This document shows, piece by piece, positions 19,842 through 28,290 of a stretch of 64,000 bases of DNA (position 1 is its first letter; every line of letters starts with the position of its first letter). The stretch is from positions 85,955-149,954 of the forward strand of contig NZ_NKHL01000109.1 in assembly GCF_002934685.1 (NCBI RefSeq), read 5' to 3'. The position numbers and the translations under genes are program-made. A model generated the notes under the pieces. The model did not search any database. It had not been told where the DNA came from and was given only the letters and a program-made list of their open reading frames with translations. The stretch comes from Pseudomonas bohemica (GTDB taxonomy: Bacteria; Pseudomonadota; Gammaproteobacteria; Pseudomonadales; Pseudomonadaceae).

Positions 19842-21662
19842 TCAGTCCTTGGCAGCCTCTTCGGCTTCCTCGTCCGTGCGATCGGACGCGAACAGTTCAG
19901 CCAGCTCGGTTCGGGCTTCCAGTGCGCTTTGCATCACTTTCGCGGCGTCGTCGTAGATCAGGTGCTGGCGATTGAGCACCTGTTCATCGTGGCGCTTGAA
20001 GCGATCGATCCGCGCCGCCGCCTGCGCTTCGCTCAAGCCCAGGCCGATCAGCGTGCGTCGGGTCATCTCCAGACTGGAATAGAACGTTTCCCGCACGGCC
20101 TGCGCGTCCAGGTCCATCAGGCGATGCACATGTTGCCGGTTACGTGCGCGAGCGATGATCTTCAGGTGCGGGTACAGCTTGCGCACCAGTTCCGCGGTCT
20201 TGATGTTGGTGTCCGGGTCATCGGTGGCAATCACGAAGTATTCAGCCTGATCGACCTTGGCGGCACGCAGGATCTCCGGACGCAACGGGTCGCCATAGAA
20301 CACCGGCACGTTGCCAAAGCTGCGGGTGAATTCGATGGTCTCGACCGACGTGTCCAGGGCGATGAACGGGATGTTTTGTGCGCGCAGGATACGCGCCACG
20401 ATCTGCCCCATGCGGCCCATTCCGGCGATGACCACGCGCGGGTTGTCGGAGTCGATGTCCTTGTATTCGGCGGGCACTTCTCGGGTCACCGGCTTGGACT
20501 TGAGCCAGCGCGACATCAGCAGCAGCAGCAGCAGCGGGGTCAGGGCCATCGACAGGGTGATGGTCAGCACCAGCGTGTCATACAGGCTGGCATCGAACAG
20601 GCCCTGATCGCGGCCGATCTTGAACACCACGAAGGCGAACTCACCTCCCGCGGCCAGCACCAGACCCAGGCGCAACGCGCTCTGTTTGCCAAGACCGCCA
20701 GCCAGGCGCCCGACGAAGAACAGCAGCGGCAACTTCAAGCCGATCAGCAGCAGCGTCAGGGCCAATATCGTGATCGGCGAGCTGAACAGCAGGCCGATAT
20801 TGGCGCCCATGCCGACGCTGATGAAAAACAGGCCCAGCAGCAGCCCCTTGAACGGCTCGATCTGCGCTTCCAGTTCGTGGCGATATTCCGAGTCCGCGAG
20901 CAGCAGGCCGGCGAGAAACGCCCCCAACGCCATCGACACGCCCACCAGATCCATCAGCCACGCGGTGCCGATCACGACCAACAACGCGGTGGCGGTGGAA
21001 ACCTCCTGCAGCTTGGTCTTGGCGACGACACGAAACACCGGGCGCAGCAGATAGCGACCGCCGACGACCACTACAGCGATCCCGCCCAGCACCTGCAGAC
21101 CATGGCGCAGTGAGTCGCTGGACGAGGCGTCATGAGTGCCGCCGGCGAGCATTGGAACCAACGCGATCAGCGGAATCGCCGCAATGTCTTGAAACAGAAG
21201 AATGGCGAATGCCAGACGACCGTGTGGCGCGTTGAGCTCTTTGCGCTCGGCCAGGCTTTGCAGACCGAACGCCGTGGACGACAGCGCCAGCCCCAGGCCG
21301 AGCACCACCGCGCTGTTCAGCGGCTGACCGAAGCCGAGCAGGGCGACCGTGCCAATCACAAGCCCGGTGAGCAGGACTTGGGCCAGGCCGACACCGAACA
21401 CCGATTTGCGCATGACCCACAGGCGTTTGGGAGACAGCTCAAGGCCGATGATGAACAGCAGCAGGACCACGCCCAGCTCGGAAATGTGCGCCACGCTCTG
21501 TGGGTTGCCGATCAGGCCCAGGCCGGAAGGGCCAATGATCACGCCCGCGATCAGATAACCGATCACCGCACCCAGTTGCAGGCGCTTGGCCAGGGGAACG
21601 GTCAGAACGGCGGCGAGCAGAAACACGACTGCGGCCTGCAACAGGCTGCCTTCATGGGGCAT
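19842..21662 (-). CDS. Kef-type monovalent cation:proton antiporter (CPA2), 606 aa
   Basis: Inner-membrane antiporter. Residues 1-385 form about 12 helices of the Na+/H+ exchanger fold with the CPA2 wording AGVIIGPSGLGL and LLFIIGLELSPKRL; residues 405-520 are a RCK/TrkA-N nucleotide-binding domain (VVIAGMGRMGQIVARIL, VFYGDPLRPEIL). This is the KefB/KefC layout: potassium efflux gated by glutathione adducts in E. coli. A KefF/KefG partner is not adjacent. The last 60 residues are charged and variable. Confidence 0.92.
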   Translation of the reverse strand: MPHEGSLLQAAVVFLLAAVLTVPLAKRLQLGAVIGYLIAGVIIGPSGLGLIGNPQSVAHISELGVVLLLFIIGLELSPKRLWVMRKSVFGVGLAQVLLTGLVIGTVALLGFGQPLNSAVVLGLGLALSSTAFGLQSLAERKELNAPHGRLAFAILLFQDIAAIPLIALVPMLAGGTHDASSSDSLRHGLQVLGGIAVVVVGGRYLLRPVFRVVAKTKLQEVSTATALLVVIGTAWLMDLVGVSMALGAFLAGLLLADSEYRHELEAQIEPFKGLLLGLFFISVGMGANIGLLFSSPITILALTLLLIGLKLPLLFFVGRLAGGLGKQSALRLGLVLAAGGEFAFVVFKIGRDQGLFDASLYDTLVLTITLSMALTPLLLLLLMSRWLKSKPVTREVPAEYKDIDSDNPRVVIAGMGRMGQIVARILRAQNIPFIALDTSVETIEFTRSFGNVPVFYGDPLRPEILRAAKVDQAEYFVIATDDPDTNIKTAELVRKLYPHLKIIARARNRQHVHRLMDLDAQAVRETFYSSLEMTRRTLIGLGLSEAQAAARIDRFKRHDEQVLNRQHLIYDDAAKVMQSALEARTELAELFASDRTDEEAEEAAKD

Positions 21663-21871
21663 TGGGGACTCCTTTCAGCGACAGGGAAATTTCGTACACG
21701 AAATGTAAAGTGCGCGTATTAAACCACGGCAAAGTGACAGGGTTCAGCGACCGAGGCGCTTCGTCGCAGGCCGGCGGGGCCGTTCGGGGTGCGATGGCGG
21801 CCAGGACGGCGTAAGATGTCGGTCGCGTTTGCGCCGCGCAAATGATCTGCCCCGTTTTCAGGAACCCCGCA

Positions 21872-22060
21872 ATGACCAACAAACAGCGTCTGATTTATTC
21901 GATCATCATCGCCCTGAGCGTGCTGGCCATCATGCTCGGCCTGTCGCACTTGCAGAACATTGGCGTACTCGACGAGAAGACTTTCCAGTACGTGGCCATC
22001 TTCGTGGCCGTGGTAGTGGTGGTGCTGAACGGCGTGCTGCGGCGCAAGGTCAAGCGCTGA
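21872..22060 (+). CDS. Small inner-membrane protein, 62 aa
   Basis: Two predicted membrane helices (residues 7-24 and 40-56) joined by a short polar turn, and a basic C-terminus (LRRKVKR). ATG 21872 follows AGGAACCCCGCA. No family is recognised. Its composition and length are those of conserved small Pseudomonas membrane proteins; function unknown. Confidence 0.65.
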   Translation: MTNKQRLIYSIIIALSVLAIMLGLSHLQNIGVLDEKTFQYVAIFVAVVVVVLNGVLRRKVKR

Positions 22061-22259
22061 TCGTTGGGCATGCACCCTTAGCAGTCCGGCTTGCTGGCGG
22101 TAGCGATCCTTATGACGCTACTCTCGGCAAACCGCATTGCCACAGCAGGCAAGCTATCGGCGGGACGTCGTTACAAAACTTCGGCTGAACTATTTTTTCC
22201 CTCGTGAACTCCAAAAAATCGCAAGTCATAAAGCCCGCATAGGGAAATGGAGTTTGAAA

Positions 22260-22526
22260 ATGATCAAGACACTTACCGCTGCCGTTCTCGCCACCGCCGC
22301 TCTGGCTGCCGCCCCGTTCGCTCTGGCGGACAAGCCCGGGGCAGGCTGGATCACCATCGAGAAGGCGATCGAAAAAGCGAAGTCGGCCGGTTACACCCAG
22401 ATTTACAAGATCGAGGCCGATGACAACGGTTACTGGGAAGGCGAGGGCCGCAAGGCTGACAGCCTGACCTACGAATTCCGCATCGACGGCACCTCCGGCA
22501 ACATCCTTCGCGATCAGAAAGACTGA
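22260..22526 (+). CDS. PepSY-like exported protein, 88 aa
   Basis: Signal peptide of 23 residues ending AFALA|DKPG, then a single small domain with IEKAIEKAKSAGYTQIYKIE and YEFRIDGTSGNIL, the alternating pattern of PepSY domains. Acts in the periplasm; PepSY proteins are often protease inhibitors or modulators of sensor kinases, but no partner is adjacent. A clear hairpin terminator follows at 22561. Confidence 0.78.
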   Translation: MIKTLTAAVLATAALAAAPFALADKPGAGWITIEKAIEKAKSAGYTQIYKIEADDNGYWEGEGRKADSLTYEFRIDGTSGNILRDQKD

Positions 22527-22560
22527 TCCGAAAGGGCGCAGCACTCGTAGTTGCCCCTCC

Positions 22561-22595
22561 ATGGGAGCGCCACTTGGCGGCTCCCATTTCTTTAT
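22561..22595 (+). terminator. Rho-independent terminator
   Basis: ATGGGAGC and GCTCCCAT pair around an inner GCC/GGC stem, followed by TTTCTTTA. It ends the PepSY gene transcript. Confidence 0.75.
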
Positions 22596-22664
22596 CCTCG
22601 CTTTACTCATCTCGACGAATCCGACAACCTTGCCTTCCTTTTTTATGTCAGCGGGAAGCGACAC

Positions 22665-23090
22665 ATGAGCGTGCGGATCGAATTCAAGCACAACCCCAGC
22701 GAAGACGAACGTCTGCAGATCCTCGCGCCGTTGCGGGCTTATAACGCAGCCAAGGCGGGCGACGGTCTGTCTGAAAAGTTCGCGTTCTTCGTCCGCGATG
22801 AAGCCACCGATGCTGTGCTTGGCGGGCTGCACGGGCGCATCCTCTATCGCTGGCTGTTCATCGAACTGCTGGTGGTGCCGGAGCAGGCTCGCGGGCAGCG
22901 AATGGGCGGCCAGTTGATGGAGATGGCCGAGGATTTCGCCCGGGAAAGAAGCTGCGTCGGGATTTGGCTCGACACCTTTGATTTCCAGGCCCCGGACTTC
23001 TATCGCAAGCACGGTTATCAGGCGTTCGGCCATCTGGAAGACTATCCGTCAGGTCATAAGCGCCTCTTCTTCCAGAAACGTCTGGACTGA
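22665..23090 (+). CDS. GNAT N-acetyltransferase, 141 aa
   Basis: Acetyltransferase of the GNAT superfamily: motif A as LLVVPEQARGQRMGGQLM (acetyl-CoA loop) and motif B as TFDFQAPDFYRKHGYQAFG. The ATG at 22665 is preceded by GCGGGAAGCG. Substrate unknown; a single gene after the PepSY terminator. Confidence 0.83.
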   Translation: MSVRIEFKHNPSEDERLQILAPLRAYNAAKAGDGLSEKFAFFVRDEATDAVLGGLHGRILYRWLFIELLVVPEQARGQRMGGQLMEMAEDFARERSCVGIWLDTFDFQAPDFYRKHGYQAFGHLEDYPSGHKRLFFQKRLD

Positions 23091-23129
23091 CTGCATCGGC
23101 GGCCTCGTTTTTGCCGAGGCGGCGATGAA

Positions 23130-24368
23130 TTAGCCGAAGCGTGCCGGGCTGTAGGGCGCCGGGTCGGTAAAGGTTGGCGCGCGGGTCATCATTTCCGCCA
23201 ACAAACGCCCCGTCACAGGCCCCAGCGTCAGGCCATGGTGGGCATGGCCAAAGTTGAACCACAGCCCCTCGTGATTGCCAGCCGGGCCAATGACCGGGCG
23301 CATGTCCGGCAGACATGGCCTGCGCCCCAGCCACGGCTCTACGTCCAGGCGTTCACCCAGCGGATATAGCTTGCGAGCGATGGTTTCACAGCGGCGTAGC
23401 TGGATTTCGTTGGGTGGCGCGTCACTGGCGGCGAACTCGACGCCGGTGGTCAGGCGGATGCCCCGTGCCATGGGCGCCAGGACGAACCCCGCTTGTGCGT
23501 CGATCACCGAATGCTGCAGCTGCGCGCCCGACTGCGAGGCGTAATGCATGTGGTAGCCGCGCTTGATCGCCAGCGGAATGCGGTAGCCCAGCTTCGCGAA
23601 GACATCACCGGACTGAGGCCCCATGGCGATCACCACCTGCTCCGAACGGACAGATTCCTCCTTGCTCTGCACCTCCCAGTGTCCGCTCTGTTGACGTAAG
23701 GTGCAGGCGTCGCCCTTGAGCAGCAGGCCGCCCCGTTGCACGAACAAGGCCGCATAGCCGCGCACCAGTGCACCGGGATCGGTCACACTTTTCGGATCGA
23801 GCCAATGGATGCCGCCGATCACACCACTGAGATCGGGCTCACGTTCGCGCAGTTGGTCTGCATCCAGAATCTGGTAATGCAAGCCGCATTGGTCATAGGT
23901 TCTGGCATCGGCGACGGCCAGATCGAATTCCTGCTGATCACGATAAAACTCGATCCAGCCTTTGGCGCGGATCAACCCGGTCATGCCCGAGGCCTCGGCC
24001 AGCAGGTCATGCTCGGTGACGCAACGTTCGATCAAAGGCTGCATGGCACGGCTGGCGCGGGCCAGGTTCTGCGGCGAGGACTGACGCCAGTATTCCAGGA
24101 GCCATGGCGCCAGTTGGGGGAGAAACGTCGGGCTGAAACGCATCGACGACTGTCGATTGAGGCTGTAGCGCAATAACCGTCGCCACTCGCGAGGGAAGGC
24201 GTAGGGGATGATGCTGGAGCGCTCGATCAGCCCGGCGTTGCCATGGCTTGTGCCACGGCCGGGTTCGTCGCGATCGAGCAGGACGACGCTATGGCCTGCG
24301 GCTTGCAAGTGCAGTGCGGAACAAACGCCGACGATTCCGGCGCCGAGGACGAGGGTCTGGCATTCCAT
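23130..24368 (-). CDS. FAD-dependent D-amino-acid dehydrogenase-like oxidoreductase, 412 aa
   Basis: DAO-fold flavoprotein. The dinucleotide site is at the very N-terminus (VLGAGIVGVCSALHLQAAGHSVVLLD, residues 7-32 in outline), and the C-terminal flavin contact is NFGHAHHGLTLGPVTGRLLAE. The general shape is that of DadA, which oxidises D-amino acids to keto/imino acids and passes electrons to the respiratory chain. The ATG at 24368 is preceded by AAGGAT; the frame upstream has no family match. Divergent from an Ldh/DpkA-type reductase, hinting at a D- to L-imino-acid route. Confidence 0.85.
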   Translation of the reverse strand: MECQTLVLGAGIVGVCSALHLQAAGHSVVLLDRDEPGRGTSHGNAGLIERSSIIPYAFPREWRRLLRYSLNRQSSMRFSPTFLPQLAPWLLEYWRQSSPQNLARASRAMQPLIERCVTEHDLLAEASGMTGLIRAKGWIEFYRDQQEFDLAVADARTYDQCGLHYQILDADQLREREPDLSGVIGGIHWLDPKSVTDPGALVRGYAALFVQRGGLLLKGDACTLRQQSGHWEVQSKEESVRSEQVVIAMGPQSGDVFAKLGYRIPLAIKRGYHMHYASQSGAQLQHSVIDAQAGFVLAPMARGIRLTTGVEFAASDAPPNEIQLRRCETIARKLYPLGERLDVEPWLGRRPCLPDMRPVIGPAGNHEGLWFNFGHAHHGLTLGPVTGRLLAEMMTRAPTFTDPAPYSPARFG

Positions 24369-24509
24369 GGGTCGATCCTTAATCGGCTGTAAGCGAAGGC
24401 TAAGCGAGAAGCAGACGCGCAGTTTACCCGTTTGCCGGCGCACAGTACCCTCAGGTTTTGCTCAGGTTCTGTTCGGCTTCCACTTCCAATAATCACATCG
24501 GAGCTTCAG

Positions 24510-25541
24510 ATGTCTTCACCCCGTGACCCTGTCGATACCCAAGCGATTTCATTCAGCGATCTGACCGAACTGCTGCGCCAGATATTCCTGCGCCACGGCA
24601 CGTCGGCAGAGGTTGCGGCAGTGCTGGCGCAAAACTGCGCCAGCGCCGAGCGCGACGGCTCGCACAGTCACGGCATCTTTCGCATCAACGGTTACCTGTC
24701 GTCGCTGGCTGCGGGCTGGGTGGATGGTCAGGCAGTGCCGAAGGTCGAGGATGTGGGGGCAGGCTTCGTGCGAGTGGACGCCGGTGGCGGTTTTGCCCAA
24801 CCTGCGATGCAGGCGGCCAAAGCGCTGCTGATCGACAAAGTGCGTACGGCGGGCATTGCGATCCTGGCGATTCGCAACTCTCACCATTTCGCAGCGCTTT
24901 GGCCAGATGTCGAGCCGTTCGCTCAGCAAGGGCTGGTGGCGCTGAGCGTGGTCAACAGCATGACGTGCGTTGTTCCTCACGATGCGCAGAACCCCCTGTT
25001 CGGGACCAACCCGATCGCCTTTGCAGCGCCACGGACCGGCGGCCAGCCGATCGTCTTCGATATGGCGACCAGCGCCATTGCCCATGGCGATGTGCAGATT
25101 GCCGCCAGGGAAGGGCGGATGTTACCCCCCGGCATGGGCGTAGACCGCGCCGGGCAGCCGACTGAAGATCCAAAGGCGATTCTTGAAGGTGGGGCGCTTC
25201 TGCCGTTCGGTGGTTATAAAGGCTCGGCACTCTCGATGATGGTCGAGTTGCTTTCGGCGGCCATCACGGGGGGCAACTTCTCGTTCGAGTTCGACATGTC
25301 CAGCAAACCCGGGGCGCAGACGCCGTGGACCGGTCAGACCATCATCGTCATCGATCCCGACAAGGGCAGCGGACAGGCTTTCGCTCAGCGCAGCGAAGAG
25401 TTGGTCAGGCAGATGCATGGCGTCGGTCAGCAGCGCATGCCGGGGGATCGTCGTTATCAGCAGCGGGAAAAGTCCTTGCGCGAAGGAATTGTGCTCTCGA
25501 GGGAAAATCTGTTGCGGCTTCAAGGGCTTGCCAGCGTTTAG
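24510..25541 (+). CDS. Ldh-family oxidoreductase, probable ketimine (P2C/Pyr2C) reductase, 343 aa
   Basis: Malate/L-lactate dehydrogenase-like NAD(P)-dependent fold. Key wording: SAERDGSHSHGIFRINGYL near the N-terminus, RNSHHFAALW (catalytic His), GTNPIAFAAPR and LPFGGYKGSALSMMVELL. The DGSHSHG and NSHHF patterns are those of DpkA-type delta1-piperideine/pyrroline-2-carboxylate reductases. With the divergent DadA-like enzyme this could convert D-lysine or D-proline through a cyclic ketimine to the L-form; this is inference from context. Confidence 0.82.
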   Translation: MSSPRDPVDTQAISFSDLTELLRQIFLRHGTSAEVAAVLAQNCASAERDGSHSHGIFRINGYLSSLAAGWVDGQAVPKVEDVGAGFVRVDAGGGFAQPAMQAAKALLIDKVRTAGIAILAIRNSHHFAALWPDVEPFAQQGLVALSVVNSMTCVVPHDAQNPLFGTNPIAFAAPRTGGQPIVFDMATSAIAHGDVQIAAREGRMLPPGMGVDRAGQPTEDPKAILEGGALLPFGGYKGSALSMMVELLSAAITGGNFSFEFDMSSKPGAQTPWTGQTIIVIDPDKGSGQAFAQRSEELVRQMHGVGQQRMPGDRRYQQREKSLREGIVLSRENLLRLQGLASV

Positions 25542-25623
25542 CAATACATTTCGATGACGCCGGTCGTTGTGCGCAGCGACCGCTCGTCGAATCAAGCCTT
25601 GCGTTTGGCGGCTCTTGAAAATA

Positions 25624-25639
25624 CTGTATGTTTAAACAG
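25624..25639. promoter_or_regulatory. LexA box
   Basis: CTGTATGTTTAAACAG fits the CTG-N10-CAG LexA operator with the preferred TAT/A-rich spacer. It is 24 nt before the ATG at 25663, so the small gene downstream is probably SOS-controlled. Confidence 0.65.
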
Positions 25640-25662
25640 TATTCAGTGAAGAGGGATCGACC

Positions 25663-25875
25663 ATGCAAACCAATCAAGCCGAAACCACCCTGGCTTTCAC
25701 CGCACCAACTGCCGAGACATCGTTCAGCAGCGTCTGGGGCAATGAAATGCAACGCGAGGACTTCCTTGCACTGGCGGCAGGCGTTCGTCAGTTCAGCATC
25801 GGTCTTGAAGGCGTCGCCTTCGTGGCGGGCTCACGACCTTGTGCTGTCGAGCAGGGACAGTTTGCTGCTGATTAA
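25663..25875 (+). CDS. Small protein of unknown function behind a LexA box, 70 aa
   Basis: ATG 25663 follows AAGAGGG at 7 nt, a good ribosome site, and the LexA box at 25624. The protein has no signal, no helix for the membrane and no motif I know. The next frame stays open to 25951 and continues with LLLINPQARIVLALV, so the gene may be longer and frameshifted near 25840; that cannot be settled here. Damage-induced function is suggested only by the operator. Confidence 0.5.
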   Translation: MQTNQAETTLAFTAPTAETSFSSVWGNEMQREDFLALAAGVRQFSIGLEGVAFVAGSRPCAVEQGQFAAD

Positions 25876-25922
25876 TCCGCAGGCACGCATCGTGCTGGCG
25901 TTAGTGACGCAAGGGCAAGGAC

Positions 25923-26081
25923 TCAGCGGTCGTAAGTCACTGGCACCGTGACGGGAACAACCTCATTGTTCGCGATGTTGTCAGCTTCGGGCTGGCGCCT
26001 CTTGCCCGCCCTGATCAGGCTGACCGCGATCAGCGTTCCTACCAGCGACAGGGCACACCAGCCCAGCAAAAATGTAATCAC
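25923..26081 (-). CDS. Small single-helix membrane protein, 52 aa
   Basis: A hydrophobic segment (residues 2-21, ITFLLGWCALSLVGTLIAVS) followed by a basic stretch and an acidic, Val-rich tail. The start is taken as GTG 26081 because CGGAGAA lies 6 nt before it; an ATG at 26117 in the same frame has no ribosome site. Unknown function. Confidence 0.45.
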   Translation of the reverse strand: MITFLLGWCALSLVGTLIAVSLIRAGKRRQPEADNIANNEVVPVTVPVTYDR

Positions 26082-26272
26082 GTCTGGTTCTCCGAACTGC
26101 AAAAATCGGGTTGCCATGCAAAATGACAAGCTGTCCATCCGAGTTATCGGCCGGGTTCTACGATTCCTTAGGCCGAAAAAGCGCGCAGCTTGAACAAATG
26201 TCGGGCGGTTCGCAACTCCCTTCGACTGACGGGGTCTTGCATTAAACATAGTCAATCTCGAGGCTCGCGTTT

Positions 26273-26623
26273 ATGAAAGATCTTGGTTCACGCCTGAAGG
26301 AAGAACGCAAAAGCCTGGGCCTCTCGCAACAGGAGTTCGGTGCGATCGGCGGGGTTGAAGCCAATGCCCAAGGCAAATATGAAAGCGGAGAGCGCATTCC
26401 TCGTTCGGACTATCTCGCAGCGTTGGGCAAAAAGGGTGTGGACATCCTTTACGTGCTGTCTGGCAAGCGAACGCCGATGGCCGCCGAATCTCTCAATGAT
26501 GCGGAGCGGGCAATCATTACCCATTACCGTGCCCTGAGCGAAGACGATCGAGAGGCAATTTCGCAGTTGGCTACTTCATTGTCGGAGTGTGCGATGGACG
26601 CAGCGGCCCAGGCCCCGGCGTGA
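26273..26623 (+). CDS. XRE-family helix-turn-helix protein, 116 aa
   Basis: Cro/CI-type DNA-binding domain at residues 4-62: LGSRLKEERKSLGLSQQEFGAIGGVEANAQGKYE in outline, with a QQEFG recognition start and RIPRSDYLAALG. The C-terminal half is acidic and helical (a dimer region). Such regulators are common next to mobile or addiction-type genes; here the ParD-like gene follows after 85 nt. Confidence 0.8.
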   Translation: MKDLGSRLKEERKSLGLSQQEFGAIGGVEANAQGKYESGERIPRSDYLAALGKKGVDILYVLSGKRTPMAAESLNDAERAIITHYRALSEDDREAISQLATSLSECAMDAAAQAPA

Positions 26624-26661
26624 GAACCGATCCCTCCCAGTAAACATGATGCCTTGCGAAT

Positions 26662-26693
26662 GAATATATGAAACGTATATGCTTTGTATATTC
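26662..26693. promoter_or_regulatory. Candidate operator before the ParD-like gene
   Basis: GAATATA and TATATTC are inverted copies 18 nt apart in an AT-rich stretch, 16 nt before the ATG at 26709. The site covers the likely promoter, as expected for self-repression by a ParD/ribbon-helix-helix protein. Confidence 0.45.
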
Positions 26694-26708
26694 AAAGCGA
26701 GGTAAGTC

Positions 26709-26963
26709 ATGGGATTGGTCAAGATTTCCGAACAGATGCACGCCAACATTCGCGCCGCCAGCGCCGCGTTGAGTCGATCCATCAATGCCCAGGCTGAGCA
26801 CTGGATGCGAGTCGGTATGCTCGCCGAGCTTAACCCCGGCCTGAATTACGCTGATATCTGCCAACTGCTGATTCGCGCCGAAGCCGGCGGTGATGCGCTG
26901 TTGGGTGAGCAGTCCGACCAACCTGCCAGTCATGAGCCTCACGTCAAGGCGGTGTCGAAATGA
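26709..26963 (+). CDS. ParD-like antitoxin-family protein, 84 aa
   Basis: Small protein with a ribbon-helix-helix-like N-terminus (LVKISEQMHANIRAASAALSRSINAQAEHW in outline), matching the ParD-like family that pairs with no classical ParE. The end overlaps the start of the methionine aminopeptidase gene as ATGA, so the two are translated together. No toxin is seen next to it. Its role may be to regulate the aminopeptidase operon. Confidence 0.72.
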   Translation: MGLVKISEQMHANIRAASAALSRSINAQAEHWMRVGMLAELNPGLNYADICQLLIRAEAGGDALLGEQSDQPASHEPHVKAVSK

Positions 26964-27745
26964 GCGTCAGTATCAAGAGCGAAGCCGATCTGGTTGGATT
27001 GCGCGTGGCCGGGCGCCTGGCAGCAGATGTTCTGGCGATGATCGCGCAGCACGTCAAGCCAGGCGTTAGTACCGAGGCGCTGGATGACATCTGCAATGAC
27101 TACATCGTCAATGAACTGAAGGTCATCCCGGCCAACGTCGGTTATCACGGCTTCACCAAGACCACCTGCATTTCGCCCAACACCGTGGTCTGCCACGGCA
27201 TCCCGTCTCCGGATGACATTCTCAAAGAGGGCGATATCGTCAACATCGATGTCGCGGTCATCAAGGATGGCTGGTATGGGGATACCAGCCGCATGTATTA
27301 CGTCGGTGAGGTCAGTCCTCTGGCGCGGCGTCTGGTTGAAACCACTTACGAAGCGACACTGGCCGGGATTCGTGTGGTACGTCCGGGCGCAACGCTTGGC
27401 GATATCGGTAACGCGATCCAGACGGTGGCTCATCGTGAAGGTTTCAGTGTTGTGCGTGAGTACTGTGGTCATGGCATTGGCCGTAAATATCACGAAGAGC
27501 CACAGGTGTTGCATTACGGGGCGGCGGGGAAGGGGTTGAAGCTCAGGGCGGGGATGGTGTTTACCATCGAGCCGATGATCAACGCCGGCAAGCCTGGCAC
27601 ACACGTGCTGGATGACGGGTGGACGGTGTTGACGCGGGATCAGTCGCTGTCGGCGCAGTGGGAGCACATGGTGGCAGTCACGGATGATGGGTTCGAGTTG
27701 TTGACACCGTGGCCGGACGGTACCGGTGATTATCCGAAGCTGTGA
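26960..27745 (+). CDS. map: Type I methionine aminopeptidase, 261 aa
   Basis: Removes the initiator Met from nascent proteins. All five metal ligands are present (Asp97, Asp108, His171, Glu204, Glu235) along with the active-site His79 in VVCHGIPS. Length fits type I. The housekeeping map gene of Pseudomonas lies beside rpsB, so this copy, coupled to a ParD-like gene, is probably an extra paralogue with its own control. The GC content and codon use look like those of the neighbours. Confidence 0.93.
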   Translation: MSVSIKSEADLVGLRVAGRLAADVLAMIAQHVKPGVSTEALDDICNDYIVNELKVIPANVGYHGFTKTTCISPNTVVCHGIPSPDDILKEGDIVNIDVAVIKDGWYGDTSRMYYVGEVSPLARRLVETTYEATLAGIRVVRPGATLGDIGNAIQTVAHREGFSVVREYCGHGIGRKYHEEPQVLHYGAAGKGLKLRAGMVFTIEPMINAGKPGTHVLDDGWTVLTRDQSLSAQWEHMVAVTDDGFELLTPWPDGTGDYPKL

Positions 27746-27902
27746 AGAGGTCACGGCTGGACTAATAAAGTCACAATTGTTCAAGTGACGAAAAGCTGAC
27801 TTAACTTGTAGGCTTCTTCTCGTTCCCCTGTAGTGCTGCTGCTTGACCGGCTCATGGATGATCAGGCATGCAGCACTTGGGGAGAACACCGGAATTATTT
27901 AC

Positions 27903-27935
27903 GGCGCGCTACTCATTGCGCGCCGCTTTCGTTTG
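27903..27935 (+). terminator. Probable terminator hairpin
   Basis: GGCGCGC at 27903-27909 pairs exactly with GCGCGCC at 27918-27924 around an 8-nt loop, followed by a T-rich GCTTTCGTTTG. It lies between the aminopeptidase gene and the convergent small gene at 27960. Confidence 0.55.
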
Positions 27936-27959
27936 ACCCGCACTCAATTCGCTGCCAGA

Positions 27960-28208
27960 TCAGAGCTGCTTGGCCGCCACGACGCCTGCTGAACTCAGCT
28001 TCACAGGATACTTAAGCGACCGCTCGCCTTTGGCCGGGTTGTCCACGCATCCGTCATGAATGAGCCCGGCCTTTTGCAAATGCTCGAGGGTATCGGCCAC
28101 CGCGTGCTCCCCTCGATAATTATCCAGGACCTCTTTACCCAGACCGGCCGGATGAGCGTGCAATAGCCGTGTCAGGACTTCGTTTTTAAGCGCGTTATCG
28201 ATAGTCAT
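27960..28208 (-). CDS. Conserved small cytoplasmic protein, 82 aa
   Basis: Start ATG 28208 has GGAG 5 nt before it; the alternative ATG at 28232 has none. The sequence (VLTRLLHAHPAGLGKEVLDNY, LEHLQKAGLIHDG, YPVKLSSAGVVAAKQL) looks like a winged-helix fold: helices followed by a strand pair. No function is known to me. Confidence 0.65.
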   Translation of the reverse strand: MTIDNALKNEVLTRLLHAHPAGLGKEVLDNYRGEHAVADTLEHLQKAGLIHDGCVDNPAKGERSLKYPVKLSSAGVVAAKQL

Positions 28209-28290
28209 ATTTACTCCGCTTTGCTGGTTCATGAGCGCTGCTTGTAAATACCGACCACTCGATCTTCGGTTTGTTTGGAGATTTATCGCC

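Noticed and set aside
19929..21113. 394-codon plus-strand frame over the Kef antiporter gene
   Set aside because: Antisense shadow; protein is His/Gln/Arg-rich, a typical artefact of high-GC genes.
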